Positions 50,572 through 62,893 of a DNA stretch of 64,000 bases are shown in pieces. Within the stretch, counting starts at the first letter, position 1; the number at the start of each line of letters is the position of its first letter. Made by a program: the position numbers and the translations under genes. Below the pieces are notes generated by a model. The model worked only from the letters and a program-made list of their open reading frames with translations. It was not told the origin of the DNA and did not search any database. This stretch comes from Burhinus oedicnemus (taxonomy: Eukaryota; Chordata; Aves; Charadriiformes; Burhinidae), in contig VFFE01006620.1 of NCBI GenBank assembly GCA_008921705.1, positions 524,987-588,986 of the forward strand, in the 5' to 3' direction.

Positions 50572-52860
50572 AGATGTAAACTGTCTTTATTGTTTTGATA
50601 ATGCTAATCTCTCTGCTGGGAGAGGAGCAAACCTCAATTGCCATGGGACAATGCCATGACCAACATTTTGGCTTTGCACCTCCAGAGGAATAGAGTGCAC
50701 ACACACATGCAGGATGGGATAATGGATAGATTTGAAAAAGATTTTGGTCCGGATGCTTTGCAAGGAGTCAAACAAAGGGCAGAAATGTGCCTTTTCAAAG
50801 CTCATCTCAGCAAGAGCTGGAAATCTCACAATCCCAGCTCTGGTTAGAGCAGCTTTAGGGGCTGTTGCTACCTATGCCAGACCTCCTGCTGGTTGCACAG
50901 TACCTGCAAGTCCTATGGCACTTGGTGGCTAGGGACATAGTCCTGTTCTGCTCCCAGTCACTTGCTCTGCATGAGGCTGTGCATCAGGGTGATATAGTGT
51001 TGCTTTAAGGACTTTCGAACTACATGAGTTCTTGCTTAGCTTGCAGCACCTTCTCCTGAATGGTCCTCCTATGCTGACTAAAATGTCATACGGAGCCCAC
51101 AATGGATATTAAATGTTCCCTAGGCTTCTATGATAGAAACCTGTCGGGATGCTTTGGCGTTGCAATGGGGGACCTTCAGAAACCTTGCTACGTCTGAGAA
51201 TCTGAGTGTAGAGATGAACCTAGGTGCATCAGTTTTTAATATTTGGTCAAAAATGTCTGCTTTGCTTGTCCTCTCATTCCTGGTTAAGAGGAGGCGTGCC
51301 TTTACTGTGCTAGTGCACCTCTTCATTAACATAAACACAGAGAGACAGCATGGTATCAGCCACCTACACTTTTAATTGAAAAGGAATGCTCCACTGTAAG
51401 AGACTGAGTGCCACCATGCTCCCCACTGCCCCTCTGACACTGCTGGGGCATGTAGATGTATACACAGTGATTCAAAGCCTCTCCACTTTTGTTTCTACCT
51501 CCTCTTGGGAAGCCATCCTTGCTGCAAACACCACTGACAGCCATGGGGGTGTGCCTGTGGACAGGAGTTTAAGATCTGTTATATGGTAGCCTTAGCAGGC
51601 AGATCCCAACTTAAAACCTTTCTTTGGCTTTTGCCACAGCATAACTTTGATGCCCGAGTTTCACACCCTGACTGTATTCAGCTACCTTCATCACATGTAA
51701 AAGGGGTTGTTTGAAGACCTGGTTTGGTGCCACCTGGGATATTAAAAAGCCAAAAATCCCCTTTCAGACTGAACAGTTGCAAACTCACCCAGGGTTCTGT
51801 AATTCTGCACAACACAAATAGGCCACCCCACACATTGCCTCTGTATACCTAGAGTCTTGTGTAATCCCCACAGTGGTATTAGGGTTTATTTTTATGTATT
51901 TCTAAATTTCATTTTATTAAATTTCTTTTATTGCCAGATTTATTTGCCAGAACAATGAACAGAATAGTTATTACAGTCATTCTGTCTCCTTTACAGAACA
52001 GTTAGTAGCTCAATCTTTTGCAGGGCATTTTTGGGTATATTAGATTATAGTCTCAAGAAGTAACAGAGAAGTTAAAGGAAAAGTTGAAGGAATTTAAGAA
52101 TCACAAGAAAAATAGAAAATTAACCACAAACTCAACAAGATGAAGGCGGGAAGAAAAACAATGCCTTTAAGCTTTGTTTCCTTTTAGTGTTAGGGAATCC
52201 ATCTTGGGAACTTGGGAAAGTATACTTTACAGGGATACACCAAGAAAACACATTAACAACTGCTCTTTTTGGTTTAACAAAGAATTATAAAAAGGTTCTA
52301 AGAAGCCTCATTAGAACTGTAACTAATAAGAGGAAAATTTTCAGCATGCCAGGCTTTCCCTGTAACAATATGTCACTGAAAAAATCCTTTTATATTAAGT
52401 TTTCCTTTTATTTCACATCTTCTTTAGGCTTCTAATGTTAACTTGTAGTGTAAAGATGGGGTTTTCAATACTGTCTAACATACATCAACTCCTTTTTTCT
52501 ATTAATGTGCATTGTACATCTAGACCTACCGGTGACTGACACTCCCAGCCTTCATAAAAATAAATGCTGGTGGATATCTTTATTCTCATGCTTTCCATGG
52601 AAAGGAAGACTTTATATCTAGAAACATAGGTTAATTTTAACTTAATGCTAACAAGTTTCAACGATGTAAACTGAGAAAATTGAAAGTGTGCATGGGGATG
52701 AATATTTTCTATAAGCAGCCTGGTGTAGTTTGTAAGATTTTTATTTTTTAACACACAGATGCATCAGGTGGGATTTTCCTGTCCCTATATAAGTGTACAT
52801 TTAGATTTGTCAACTTTAGACTCATTTGTAATTAATGGAAAGAAATAGACAATTCAGAAG
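50572..52860. other. non-coding stretch, nothing firmly recognised
   Basis: Several frames of 60-82 codons on both strands lack recognisable domains. The segment 51120-51590 is somewhat less AT-rich. No repeat or gene could be supported. Confidence 0.5.
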
Positions 52861-53621
52861 CCTAATGAAGTTTGACAAAGGCAAGTGTGGGGTCCTGCAC
52901 CTGGGGAGAAATAACCCCATGCACCAGTACAGGTTAGGGGCTGATCTGTTGGAAAGCAACTCTGTGGAAAGGGACTTGGGAGTCCTCGTGGACCATGAGG
53001 CAGCAATGTGCCCTTGTGGCCAAGAAGGCCGATGGCATCCTGGGGCGCATCAAGAAGAGTATGGCAAGCAGGTCGAGGGAGGTTATCCTCCCCCTCTACT
53101 CTACCCTGGTGAGGCTGCATCTGGAGTACTGTGTTCCGTTCTGGGCTCCCCAGTTCAAGAAGGACAGGGAACTGCTGGAGAAGGTACAGCAGAGGGCTAC
53201 AAAGATGATCAAGGGACTGGGACATCTTTCTTATGAGGAAAGGCTGAGGGACTTGGGTCTTTTTAGTCTGGAGAAGAGAAGATTGAGGAGGGATCTCGTC
53301 AATGCTTATAAATACTTAAAGGGAGGGTGCCAGGAGGATGGCACCAGTCTTGTTGCAGTGGTGCCCAGTGATAGGAGAAGAGGTAACGGGCACAAACTTG
53401 ACCAAAGGAAGTTCCATCTAAACACGAGGAGGAACATCTTTCCTTTGAGGGTGGCAGAGCACTGGAACAGGCTGCCCAGAGAGGTGGTGGAGTCTCCGAC
53501 TCTGGAGACATTCAAAACCCGCCTGGACGCCACCCTGTGCAACCTGCTCTAGGTGACCCTGCTCTGGCAGGGAGGTTGGACTAGATGATCTCCAGAGGTC
53601 CCTTCCAACCCCTGTGATTCT
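52861..53621 (+). mobile_element. 5'-truncated CR1 LINE, plus strand, well preserved
   Basis: About 760 bp match the 3' part of an avian CR1 continuously: GGTCCTGCACCTGGGGAG, CTGGGGCGCATCAAGAAGAG, GAGTACTGTGTTCCGTTCTGGGC, AAGATGATCAAGGGACTGG, GAAGTTCCATCTAAACACG, CACTGGAACAGGCTGCCCAG, then the 3' UTR GTTGGACTAGATGATCTCC and the end CCCTTCCAACCCCTGTGATTCT. The terminal octamer-like repeat is present only about once. The 5' truncation at about 52861 is typical of incomplete reverse transcription. Low visible divergence and a 185-codon intact tail frame point to a fairly recent insertion. It cannot be autonomous because the endonuclease and the reverse-transcriptase core are absent. Confidence 0.96.
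52866..53552 (+). pseudogene. CR1 ORF2 C-terminal remnant, frameshifted
   Basis: CR1 ORF2 encodes an endonuclease/reverse transcriptase, and only its C-terminal tail survives here. The first part is readable to the region [16 protein letters not shown] in one frame. The second is open in another frame from 52995 to the stop at 53552, with the family-typical segments [25 protein letters not shown] and [18 protein letters not shown]. The shift lies near 52988-52993, where about 11 nt that the family normally has between GTGGA and CCATGAG are missing. The remnant is dead: there is no promoter, no start and no catalytic region. Confidence 0.85.
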
Positions 53622-56600
53622 AAACATGATTAATCTTAAGCTTTTGATATCTTTCCCTGTGCACATCTCTCCAAATGAAAAAGTATGTGTACACCAATTA
53701 TATATTCAGTGTGGAGATGCCAACACCTATGTTTGCACAAATTCTTGAGAGCAAATACACATATTTGCATTTGCGATATCCAGAGCAAGAGTTAGAGTAC
53801 CTGTGCATATTTTAGCGTGCAAATGAAAGTACGCACGATGGCATACATGACAGTGAAATAAATTGGAAAACTAAAGTACAGCACATAAAACTAACTACGT
53901 CCACAGTGTAATTCAGAGGTGTGGACACAGCTGTTTAGATATATCACAGCTTCTCTAAAGTTTATAAACTCTGACATAGAGAGCAATGCAGCTGCAGATT
54001 ACCTGGTTCTAGATGAACTGAATAAGACCTCCTGATAATCTGAGTAAGCACATAATAGCTTAGTACTCATAAAGGTAACCATAATGGTAGGATTTTAAGC
54101 TATCTCATTTACAGCAAATTCAAGTATGCCTACAGAAGCTGCAATAGCACTTGTGGACAGCAAAGACATATCCTGAGTACAAGAGATAAATTCATACAGG
54201 TAACAATATATTAATCTCTATACAAGGCAGCCAGTGCCTGAGATAGTCATGCTACCACGATTAGTGGAGAAGGGGGTAGGAACTTACACCCCACTCCTTC
54301 CTCCACAGGGAGCAAAGGGAAAGAAAATGATCCTCCAAGAGACTTCCTGAGGAAGAGACAAATTCCCTCTGACGTGAAAGACAGAGTAACTCCATGGCTT
54401 TGTTTGCTTCACAGTGAATGTTTTGCACATCCGTAAGAAGACCTAAGTGATGGGACTGTAATTTTCAGCCTTAAGAACATACGTGTATCGAAACTTTTAC
54501 ATTTAGCCAAGTGCTGGAGCTGTTCAGCACTACAGACTGGAGGACTGAAAGCATCACAGTTTAGCAAGAAGCAAAAAGAAGTCACGACCACTAAAATCTG
54601 TTTGACCTCCTCAGGGTGGCACATCTGTAAACAAGGATTGTATTAGGTGCTCTGCATTTTTGGACTACAAAAATTATTCTGGGTCTTCTGTTACATATTT
54701 CTAGCTTTCAGAATGCACACTTCAGTTATGCTTCGTGGATTACACGGACAAGAAAGAATTGTGCTGTAATACAATCCTATAATAAGCAGTATTGTATCAT
54801 AACTCTTGAAAATAGCAATACATTTGGAAAACATTAAGAAGTTTGCAAGTGGCTACCCAGAGTAATTTTGGTATTTTGTTTTTCTTTCCGAGAATGCACT
54901 AAAATTACAAATATCTTTATTTCTAGAGAAGACTATGTTTAGTGTTTGTGGAGTGATCCACTTAAATGAGTTTAGTTTTAAGCCAAAGGAAACATGCCCT
55001 TATTTACATCCAGTTGACCTCTTCAGGTTCAGTGGACTTTTACAAATGGACAGAGGCGATGAGTTTGTTGTCTGTCTGCTATATCTGAATCCATGAGTCA
55101 ACCAAGGCTTAACTCTGTCTTCCACAGGAATCCATCTAGCCTGAACAGCTAATAAGCGGTAACCCACAGGATGTAAAATCCTAGATAGGGCCAAGTAAGT
55201 GTAGCTTCAGGAGCAGAAGACAACCTCAAGACCTGCTAACATGCATGAGAACTGCAAATGGCTTTGTCTTCAATTGGAAGTTTCCATATGTCTGACAATA
55301 TAAGCTATAAACCTATCCTGTGACATGTGTATGCTACTTGTATTTAAAGTCAGGTTACCCTGCAGGAGCTGAAATGGACCCACTAGGATTTAAGTATCAA
55401 ACAGTATAATGAAAACTGATAAAATACAAGCAGTTGCACTAACTTCCAGGCCTTTTTCAGACTCACACATAATCCACATAATTCCCACTTCAATTGCAGT
55501 GTAGTTTTATGACAGGTCCCTGTATTTTTGGCAGAATACACAAACCTGTCTCTTTATGTCCTTTATTGTCAGGATAATCCTCTTAAAACACCTTTTTTAA
55601 AAAAAAAAATCTTTGCAAGTGATTTTTTTAAAAATGGATTGTACATGTTTTATTGTTGCAATAATCTTGGTTTTCAGCATCTGATTCCTTCCTTTGGAAT
55701 CTGTGGGGAGGTTTATGCAGAGAATCCCCCTATTTTGCCTGTGTACAGGTGTTTTGGGGAAAAGTAGTAACACAATGCTTTGAATATGTAATACTAAATA
55801 AATAAATAACCACATCTTCAGAAAGTAAGAGACACTGCTTTTCTTTTTTAAAATTACTTCTTTAAGGAATTAATTGGGAAAAAAAACAACCAAGGGATAC
55901 TATTCTGACAGGTTATAAACTGGAAAGACAGGCAAGGTTCTTGGTTGTGCTAGTAAACAGAAACCGGGCCTGCTATAAATCTCATTTAAATTTGTAGACA
56001 AAGATCACATCTTACCTAGATTTGAGTCTAGCCCTTATTTCCAGAGGTCAAAGTTTCCCTGGTCTGGCATTTCTAGTCCTGCTCTTACCTCTTCTCTGTG
56101 TCTCACTTATAGCCCCTAACTGACCCATTCCTGACAGAAACTTCATAGTATAATGTATTTGCCCAGAGGGCCAAATTTAGCTCTAGTAAAGTTCACAAGG
56201 GTTTTGGCTCTATTTGCTCACACAAGAGCAGCAGCAGAGCCTCTCTGTATTATGGTTGATGGGTGCACACTTGATACACATAATCCTGTGAGCCCCTTTC
56301 CCAGCACTGCCACTGAGCTGAGGTACTGGGAGTTTTCACATGTCTGGGTATTATAGCAAGCCACAGACACAGTGCCCGTCAACTTGACTTCTCATCAGGG
56401 ACTTGTTCTACCCGTTCCAGCCCTTCATATGCACAATGGAGGGGGAAGAGTTTGCTCATGGATGCCTTCCAGCCCTGACCCATCCATAGTCCTTTTTAAC
56501 ACAGAATTTCTGTGTTCCTGCTTTCCTCAGGCACTGCCCTCTTAAGAAAGGCAGTCTTGCTGCTAGACCATCTGCACTTCCACTGGCCGGGGACAAAAGA

Positions 56601-56699
56601 CCCTTAATAATCACCATGGCAAGGTTATCTGATAGCCATTAAATGTAGTCCAGATTAGTAGAGCAAATACTTCTGAGACTACTTGATGTCTTCGCAATA
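53622..56699. other. non-coding AT-rich stretch, nothing firmly recognised
   Basis: No gene is supported, and frames are below about 80 codons. A short segment at 56160-56210 (GAGGGCCAAATTTAGCTCTAG) resembles a motif of old amniote repeats but is too short to assign. A (TAAA)n microsatellite lies at 55795-55808. Confidence 0.5.
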
Positions 56700-56950
56700 A
56701 AAGACTGAACTGTGGCAAATCTGGAACTCAGTGCAGGCGTTTTTATGTTAACACTCAGGTGCCATTTAAATGCCCTGGCTCCCAAGCACTGTGGTGCAGG
56801 GAAGCGTCTGCGCTTCGAGCGGAGCAGGATGCAGACAGTGTCGGAGAGGGGCTCCAGCACTATTAGCCAAAGAAAGCCCTTCTGGTTAACTAAATGAAGT
56901 GCCTGACTGTGTGTCAGTATGCATCTTGCTCCTTTCAGAGGTAAGGTAAG
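56700..56950. other. GC-richer patch with clustered CpGs, unassigned
   Basis: This patch includes AAGCGTCTGCGCTTCGAGCG (four CpG in 20 bases, 56802-56821) and GTGTCGGAGAGG in otherwise CpG-poor DNA. Open frames run on both strands (104 codons minus, 61 codons plus) without a recognised domain. It could be a conserved non-coding element, an exon or an old element. The basis is inspection only. Confidence 0.3.
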
Positions 56951-58768
56951 CACCCTCTTATTTTCACACCTCTCTGTAAGAAATTGTAAAACAGAGAAGG
57001 GTTGGACTGAGAATCTAATATCTTTCCCCCTTTTCTAAGAGGTTAAGAAGGAACTTCTGCATAATTTAGGCTGCAAGTTGTCTTCACTGGGCTTATACAG
57101 TATGTAGAACAGCAAGATACTCAAATTGCAGTACAGCAAGGTACTACTGTAAGACAGACAAAGATATATCTTGTTCCCAAATGCTAGAGATTAGGACAAT
57201 AAATTGCATGGTTCCTTCTAACAGTTCACAAGTTACTTTTCTCTTAAAAATATGTTTTCCTGTTAGATGGAAGCAGAAAAATGCATTTGTCACCTGGCAG
57301 AACAAATTCTAGAGCTGAACATGTAGGTTTTCTTCCTGAAGAATCCCATGTCCTCTGGAAGAAGAGCTGCTACGGCAGAACCCTTGTCTCTAGTTGGGAC
57401 TGTGGTATCCTCTGTTCTGATTGAGGAACCCATCACGGGATTGTCGCACAGGCACAGAGCTTGTTACCACATCAGACTAAGAATGAGTTCTTCCCTCCTC
57501 AGAATTAACAGTCAGACATCTCTTCAGTTGTATTTTTATCCAGGGCTGCTGCTCAGCCTTGGGACCTTTGTTTTGTCTGCTGAGAGATCCTACCACCCAA
57601 GTACATGGAAACATGATTAATGGATGTTTGGCTTATGCTTTATGTTACATCAGCCCTCCACGTTCAGCCTGGGTTGACAGGCTAGGATTTCTCTCTCACT
57701 GTCCACCAAAAAGCTCTGGTTATTGATTTTTTAATTACGTTTTCCCACAAATCCTGAGAATTATGTTTTCCCATTTGATCCATTGGTCGGTTCTCTTGCA
57801 GCTTTTTGAAAAGTAGTCTCAGGCTGAGATCATCAAAATGGACTGAAGAAGTTAGGTGCTTATATTCAAAAAATCTTTAATTCCCTTGGGCTTTCCTGAC
57901 ACGCTTTGCATCAGTTTTAAAACTCCTGAAAAAGCCAAGTGTACATACAACTCAAGGAGGCCGTACCAGCTATAAATGATGGAGACATTATACCCTCTAG
58001 TGGCAGGAATATACGTCACTCATTTTGGGAGAAGCATATCAGAATAGAGGCTCATAAGGGACAACGAAATAGTTATTGAACCTGACTTAAACTCTTGTGG
58101 ACCAGGCACCAGGCAGTGTCCTTTATAACAGACTGGCAAGAACCAAAGAGAAAGACTGGACCAGAAAAATAACAATATAAATTTGTGTACTTAATGGCAT
58201 GAAGAGTCCCCTTTATTGCTAACTAGTTCAACACAACATACTCCAGGAATAACCGCAGCAAAGCCACTTTTTCTTTTTTTTTTTCCTTCATTTTCTGTTC
58301 TTACATAGTCTCAGCTATTAACACAGAATTACCTCTAATTGTATGAAATAATGCAGCCAAATATTAAAAAACTTTTCATGCTTAGCTTTCATCAGCAATA
58401 TATCCTGCAGGGTTAAAAAACTCTGGAGGAAGGAAAGTATCCTAGGATTGGGTATTATTAAAAATATAAACATAAAAATTTACTGAGAACAGGAAAGGTT
58501 TATTACCTGACATTTGAGATCATATCCCTCTAGGTAGTTTTGTTCTTATACAACAACAGTTGCCTCAGCAAAGCAATGGGAGGGATAAGTATGTTTAATT
58601 CACGCCTGCTAATATATAGTAGGTTGCAGAAAGCAGCCTATGAATTTGCTTTTGAAAGTCTGGTGTTTGGGGTTTGCTAAGCTATTTGCCTAAGGGCAGG
58701 ATGACATTCCTGTGGCATGTGCTTTCTTGAATTCCACATAATGCACATTCTTTTTTGCGTAGAACCAG

Positions 58769-58802
58769 AATAAATAAAAAAAAAAAAAGGAAAAAAAAAA
58801 AA
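58769..58802. repeat. A-rich low-complexity block
   Basis: AATAAAT is followed by two A-runs separated by GG. It could be the tail of a retroposed transcript, since an AATAAA-like signal precedes it. No processed-gene body was recognised upstream, so it is listed as low complexity. Confidence 0.75.
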
Positions 58803-59943
58803 CCAACCCAACTTCAAGAAATAGTAATTGATAGTAAAAGGTAATAGATGTTTACTTGGATTCTGCTCTGTGATGATGCATTGCTTCTGAGGTTTGGTAG
58901 TGGCATACTGGTGTGATAACCATTAGTTTAGAAACATGCATTATTTACTGCAGTGCTGATCCAAATCACCATCCCTTTTTCAGATTCCCCACCACATAAT
59001 TCAAAGCAAGGTTGCTTCATTTCAGTAATCCTCAGAGTCACAGTTTTGTTGTTGTTACATGTTAGTCCATTCATTTCACTTTGCTGTCCTGCAAAAACTA
59101 GTTAAGTCAATACTTTGTAATTAATTTGAGGTCTCTGACTAATTTCTGCTTTCTCCATATCAGGGTTCCTAAGAAGAAGGAGATTTACTAAAAGGTAATG
59201 GCCAGTTTTGTTGTTTCTTCTGCTCTTGCCAGGGGCCAGAATGATTCAGTAAGCCCTGTACCACAGGCACACTGGTCTGCAGTAATTATTGCACAGTTGT
59301 CCATGTATCAGCACTGACAAATAAAGAAACCAGTAATTTATAGGTTGGACTTCATAATCTTGTGTTTGCTCATTTAAAAGCAACATAGGCTGCATAGGTC
59401 TCCTCAGCTGTAATCTTGTTTTCTTGTCCAGAGCCAGATTAACTAACATATACTCATGTTGAAATGGAATGCAGAATTTTTGAAGATTTCTTTTCCAAAG
59501 TTGTGGTAATGGTCCAGCTGGGAGCACAGAGCTGCAAGCTTTGGCCTCATGTGGCAGGCTTGTGCCGAGGGCACGCATCTGAGTACATCCCCCTGTGGTA
59601 TCCCACTAGGGAGCCAAGGATTAAAACACAGAACAGAGACTCTTTGCTCACTTGGTCTGCACAAATGGGGACCGACAACTATCCTAAGGGGTAATAGTCA
59701 TTGGGACACAATACATTACAATTAAATGGCATATGGGGAAAGACAAGAGATCCTTTAAGATTCCCTTTGATGAAAAACCTAAGATGATATTTCCTTTTTA
59801 TTAGACATCAGAGATTCTGTCCAGTTCAGCCTCGTGGCACAAACACAATAGGAATCAGGCTTCAGCACTGTTTGTGAAATGGCTAATTTCACAATCCAGT
59901 TGGAAATCCTTAGTAAGGATAACATTATTTACTCTTTTATAAG

Positions 59944-59981
59944 ATTGTTCATAATCCTTATTATTGTTCAAAATCCTTATT
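59944..59981. repeat. 19-bp tandem duplication, one mismatch
   Basis: ATTGTTCATAATCCTTATT (59944-59962) is followed directly by ATTGTTCAAAATCCTTATT (59963-59981). It has a single T/A difference and no spacer, so it is a recent slippage or duplication event. Confidence 0.92.
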
Positions 59982-61384
59982 AAAAGGTTATCGTACACTG
60001 ACTGAAGAATAACAAAGCTGAGAGTAAGAAGCAGGTCTGGCTGTGTGTCTGGGACATAAGGGAGAGAAAATAAATCCAGAGGCTTGGATAAGAAGTAGAG
60101 AAGATATACTGAGGAAGCAAAAATTCACTAGGGAAAGAAGATTCCTCGAGAAGAGGAAAAAAGGATAGAGGACATCCAGCAGCAGGGTTGAGGGATGTGA
60201 AAACACACAAGGGACAGGTGAGGTGATAGAATTGAACATGGATGGAAAGATGAGGGTTCAAGGCCAAGAGAAGGTCCTTAGGCTTTCATTTTTTGAACTT
60301 AGTCAATGATATAGCACTGGAACTGTTAATGCTTCAGAGAAAAGCAAGCCAGCAACAAAAATCTTCTACAGTGCAAACTTCCCTGGGGTTTTACAGCTGG
60401 TAGAAAAAGGAAACTGAATAGGCTACAAGTTCAAATTTGCCTTTTGGAAATGTACTTGGTTTTCCAGGGAAATGTGGGCATTTCTCATGGCCTGCATTTT
60501 TTTAGACAGCTAACATAACCAGGCCCTGCTCCCTTTTAAGGGATTCAATGATTCAATTAAAATCAAGGGATTCAGTCCAGAATGAGACAAAACAGTAATG
60601 CTTCTGTAGGTAGATACACTGATCATAAAAAAGACTCGAAAGTCAAATAGAAGTCCTAACAATCAGTGCCCTAGTTATTGCTTTATGCTATTACTTGGAA
60701 TATTATTAGAATAAACTGTATGTCAAACAAACTATTCTTGTTTCTCTTATGCAAATACATGGAAGAAAAGCTGGAAACGAGCTTCCTCTGGGTATGTGAG
60801 ACATCATTACCTGGTTCAAAGTACAGCCTTCAGCCTCTAAGGAAAGAATGGATGGACAGAGCTCATGGAAGAGAATGGAAGCAATGGAAGAGAAACATGT
60901 TTCTGATTATGGATGATCTAAATGTAGCATCCTCTTTAGTAACCATCTTCCTCAGTGTCTGAGGAGAAGCTGATATGAGATTAATCTCCTGGTGGTAGGA
61001 ATAAGAAAACTTTTTTGGTCCAACACACCTCTCTTTAAATGCAGTTGTCACTTTTTCTGGCTTCATGAACCAGTCATTCTGCGTATCTCAAGGTAGTTTC
61101 TCCTTGCTTCTATATTTTTGCTGCTAGACATGTCCCTGACCCAGTGTTAACTCAATGCATCATGCCTCTACAAGGAAAAGTCAGTTGGCAGACAAGATGT
61201 TCCCAGAGATCATGTAAACTTGGTGTGACTTATTGTGACTTCCCGCCTGCCTCCTCTGACCGTCTGTCTCAGGGGAAACGTAGCCGGTGGGCAGCAGGTT
61301 TGAACACATCTGAGTCCTGAGGGACTCTCCCACCTTTTTAATCTGTTTACACACTATGTCTTCCAACATTTTGCTTCATGAGTG

Positions 61385-62121
61385 TGTACTGGGTGCAGGT
61401 TCCCAGGCACTGGCAGCGGTGGCTGCAGGGGCAGCCTCTGTGAGGTTTCAGCCGGCTCCGAGCCACTGCAGGGCATGGCTGAGTGCCACAGCCAAGATGG
61501 TGGTATGTCTTGGAAAACATATTTTAGGAAGGGCAAAAATGCCACATAGGCAGAGAGAAGCGAGGAAAAAAGTGTGAGAAACAGCCCTGCAGACACCAAG
61601 GTGAGGGGGAGGAGGTGCTCCAGGTGCCCGAGCAGAGATTCCCCTGCAGCACCTGGAGACCCCATGCTGGAGCAGGTTTATCCTGAAGGACTGCAGCCTG
61701 TGGCTGGAGCAGAACAGTGTGAGGAGGAAGGAGAGGCAGAGAGGAGCTGTTATGAATGGACCCCATAACCTGCTGTTCCCCATCCCCCTGCACTGCTTGG
61801 GGTGGCATGAGGTAGAGGAGTTGGGAGCGGAGGAGTGAAGTTGAGCCTGGGAAAAAGCGGGGAAGTCATGGAGTAAAGGTGTTATTTTAATTTGTCTTTG
61901 TTTCTCACTATCCAGATCTATTTAAATTGGCAAAAACTTAAATTAATTTTCCCCAAGTCAATTCTGTTTTGTCCGTGACAGTAATTCATACGTGATCTCC
62001 CTGTCTTCATCTCGACCCATGAGTTTTTTCGTCTTATTTTCTCCTGCTGTCCTGTTGAGGAGGGGCAGTGAGAGAGCAGCTGGGTGGGTGTCTGACTGCA
62101 GTCCAAGCTCAATCCATCTCA
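61385..62121 (+). mobile_element. solo LTR of an avian ERV, plus strand, with possible 5-bp target-site duplication
   Basis: The 3' half matches a common bird ERV LTR in order: GTGTGAGAAACAGCCCTGCAG, GACACCAAGGTGAG, GGAGGTGCTCCAGGTGCC, CAGAGATTCCCCTGCAGC, GTGTGAGGAGGAAGGAGAGG, TTAATTTTCCCCAAGTC, TCTGTTTTGTCCGTGACAGT, GTGATCTCCCTGTCTTCATC, TCTCGACCCATGAG, GAGGAGGGGCAGTGAGAGAG. A TGTACTGG start at 61385 and a CATCTCA end at 62121 give 737 bp bounded by TG...CA. The flanks are GAGTG (61380-61384) and GAGGG (62122-62126), agreeing at four of five positions. The 5' end is less certain than the 3' part. No viral coding sequence is attached. The family is distinct from the LTR at 44077. Confidence 0.78.
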
Positions 62122-62842
62122 GAGGGTTAGGCAGAGGAGCAGCTGAGCATACTTCAGCCCAGATCAGTGGGATCTATCACAGCCTTCACTCATCTTATGC
62201 ACAGTGCCTGTACTTTGGGAGCAAGTCACTGTCAAGATAAGTCAGCAATACAGACAGAAAAACGTTTGAGTCAAAGGACTCTGCCTACTTAAGTTTCCTT
62301 TTGAGCCCACTGTACACCTCACAATTGAGTAGTTTTGGCCTAAGGAGCATTTCTTTTCCTGAAATAATGGTAATTGCCTAAATCCTCTGCACTAAACCCC
62401 TTAATGAAAAGTTGACTAGAAAATGAGAGTGATATCGTTTAAGCTAATTCATGCCACAGCTTATGGACTGAAGTAGGTGAGGACTTACGCTTCATTTTCA
62501 CTCTTTCGTTTTCTTCTCGTAGGGAAAAACATGTTCTCTATTTATTTTTCTCCAAGTACTTCAGTACATTCTCTATGGCATTTCAGAAATAATTGGTAGC
62601 AGTAACAGTAGATCTGTAAGATATTTTTGTGTCAGCACCAATTCCACCCCCTCCAAAATCAGTGAATCTGTTTCCTCTTGCAAGCCCCTTTTTTTCCTCA
62701 AAACATTTGCTAAAATCTGTAAGTTCTTTGTTGAGCTACTTTGACAAACAAATGTTGTTATCCTTAATATAAATACAAGTTATATACAGTTTTCTGTTTA
62801 ATTCTATGTATTGTTTTTACTCTGTACCCAGACAGACTTTTA
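62122..62842. other. non-coding stretch, nothing recognised
   Basis: No gene or repeat could be supported. Ordinary AT-rich sequence. Confidence 0.5.
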
Positions 62843-62893
62843 ATCTCTCTTTTTCTTTTTTTTTCTTTTTTTCCCTCTTTTTTTTTAATGCAG
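62843..62893 (+). other. long polypyrimidine tract ending in an acceptor-like AG
   Basis: About 44 pyrimidines (CTCTCTTTTTC...CCCTCTTTTTTTTT) end in AATGCAG at 62887-62893, with an upstream branch-point-like TTTTAATC. This fits a strong vertebrate 3' splice site on the plus strand. The sequence after it stays open for about 22 codons in one frame. No matching exon or gene was recognised, so it is a candidate only. Confidence 0.3.

Larger units (their letters stand above)
56951..61384. other. non-coding stretch with simple repeats only
   Basis: Visible features are an A-rich block at 58769-58802, a poly(T) tract near 58270-58286, and a 19-bp tandem duplication at 59944-59981. Frames up to 110 codons (59246-59578, minus) lack domains. 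No gene or transposable element was recognised. Confidence 0.5.

Noticed and set aside
52854..53225. 123-codon minus-strand frame, and other minus-strand frames to 53666
   Set aside because: These are antisense shadows of the CR1 ORF2 remnant.
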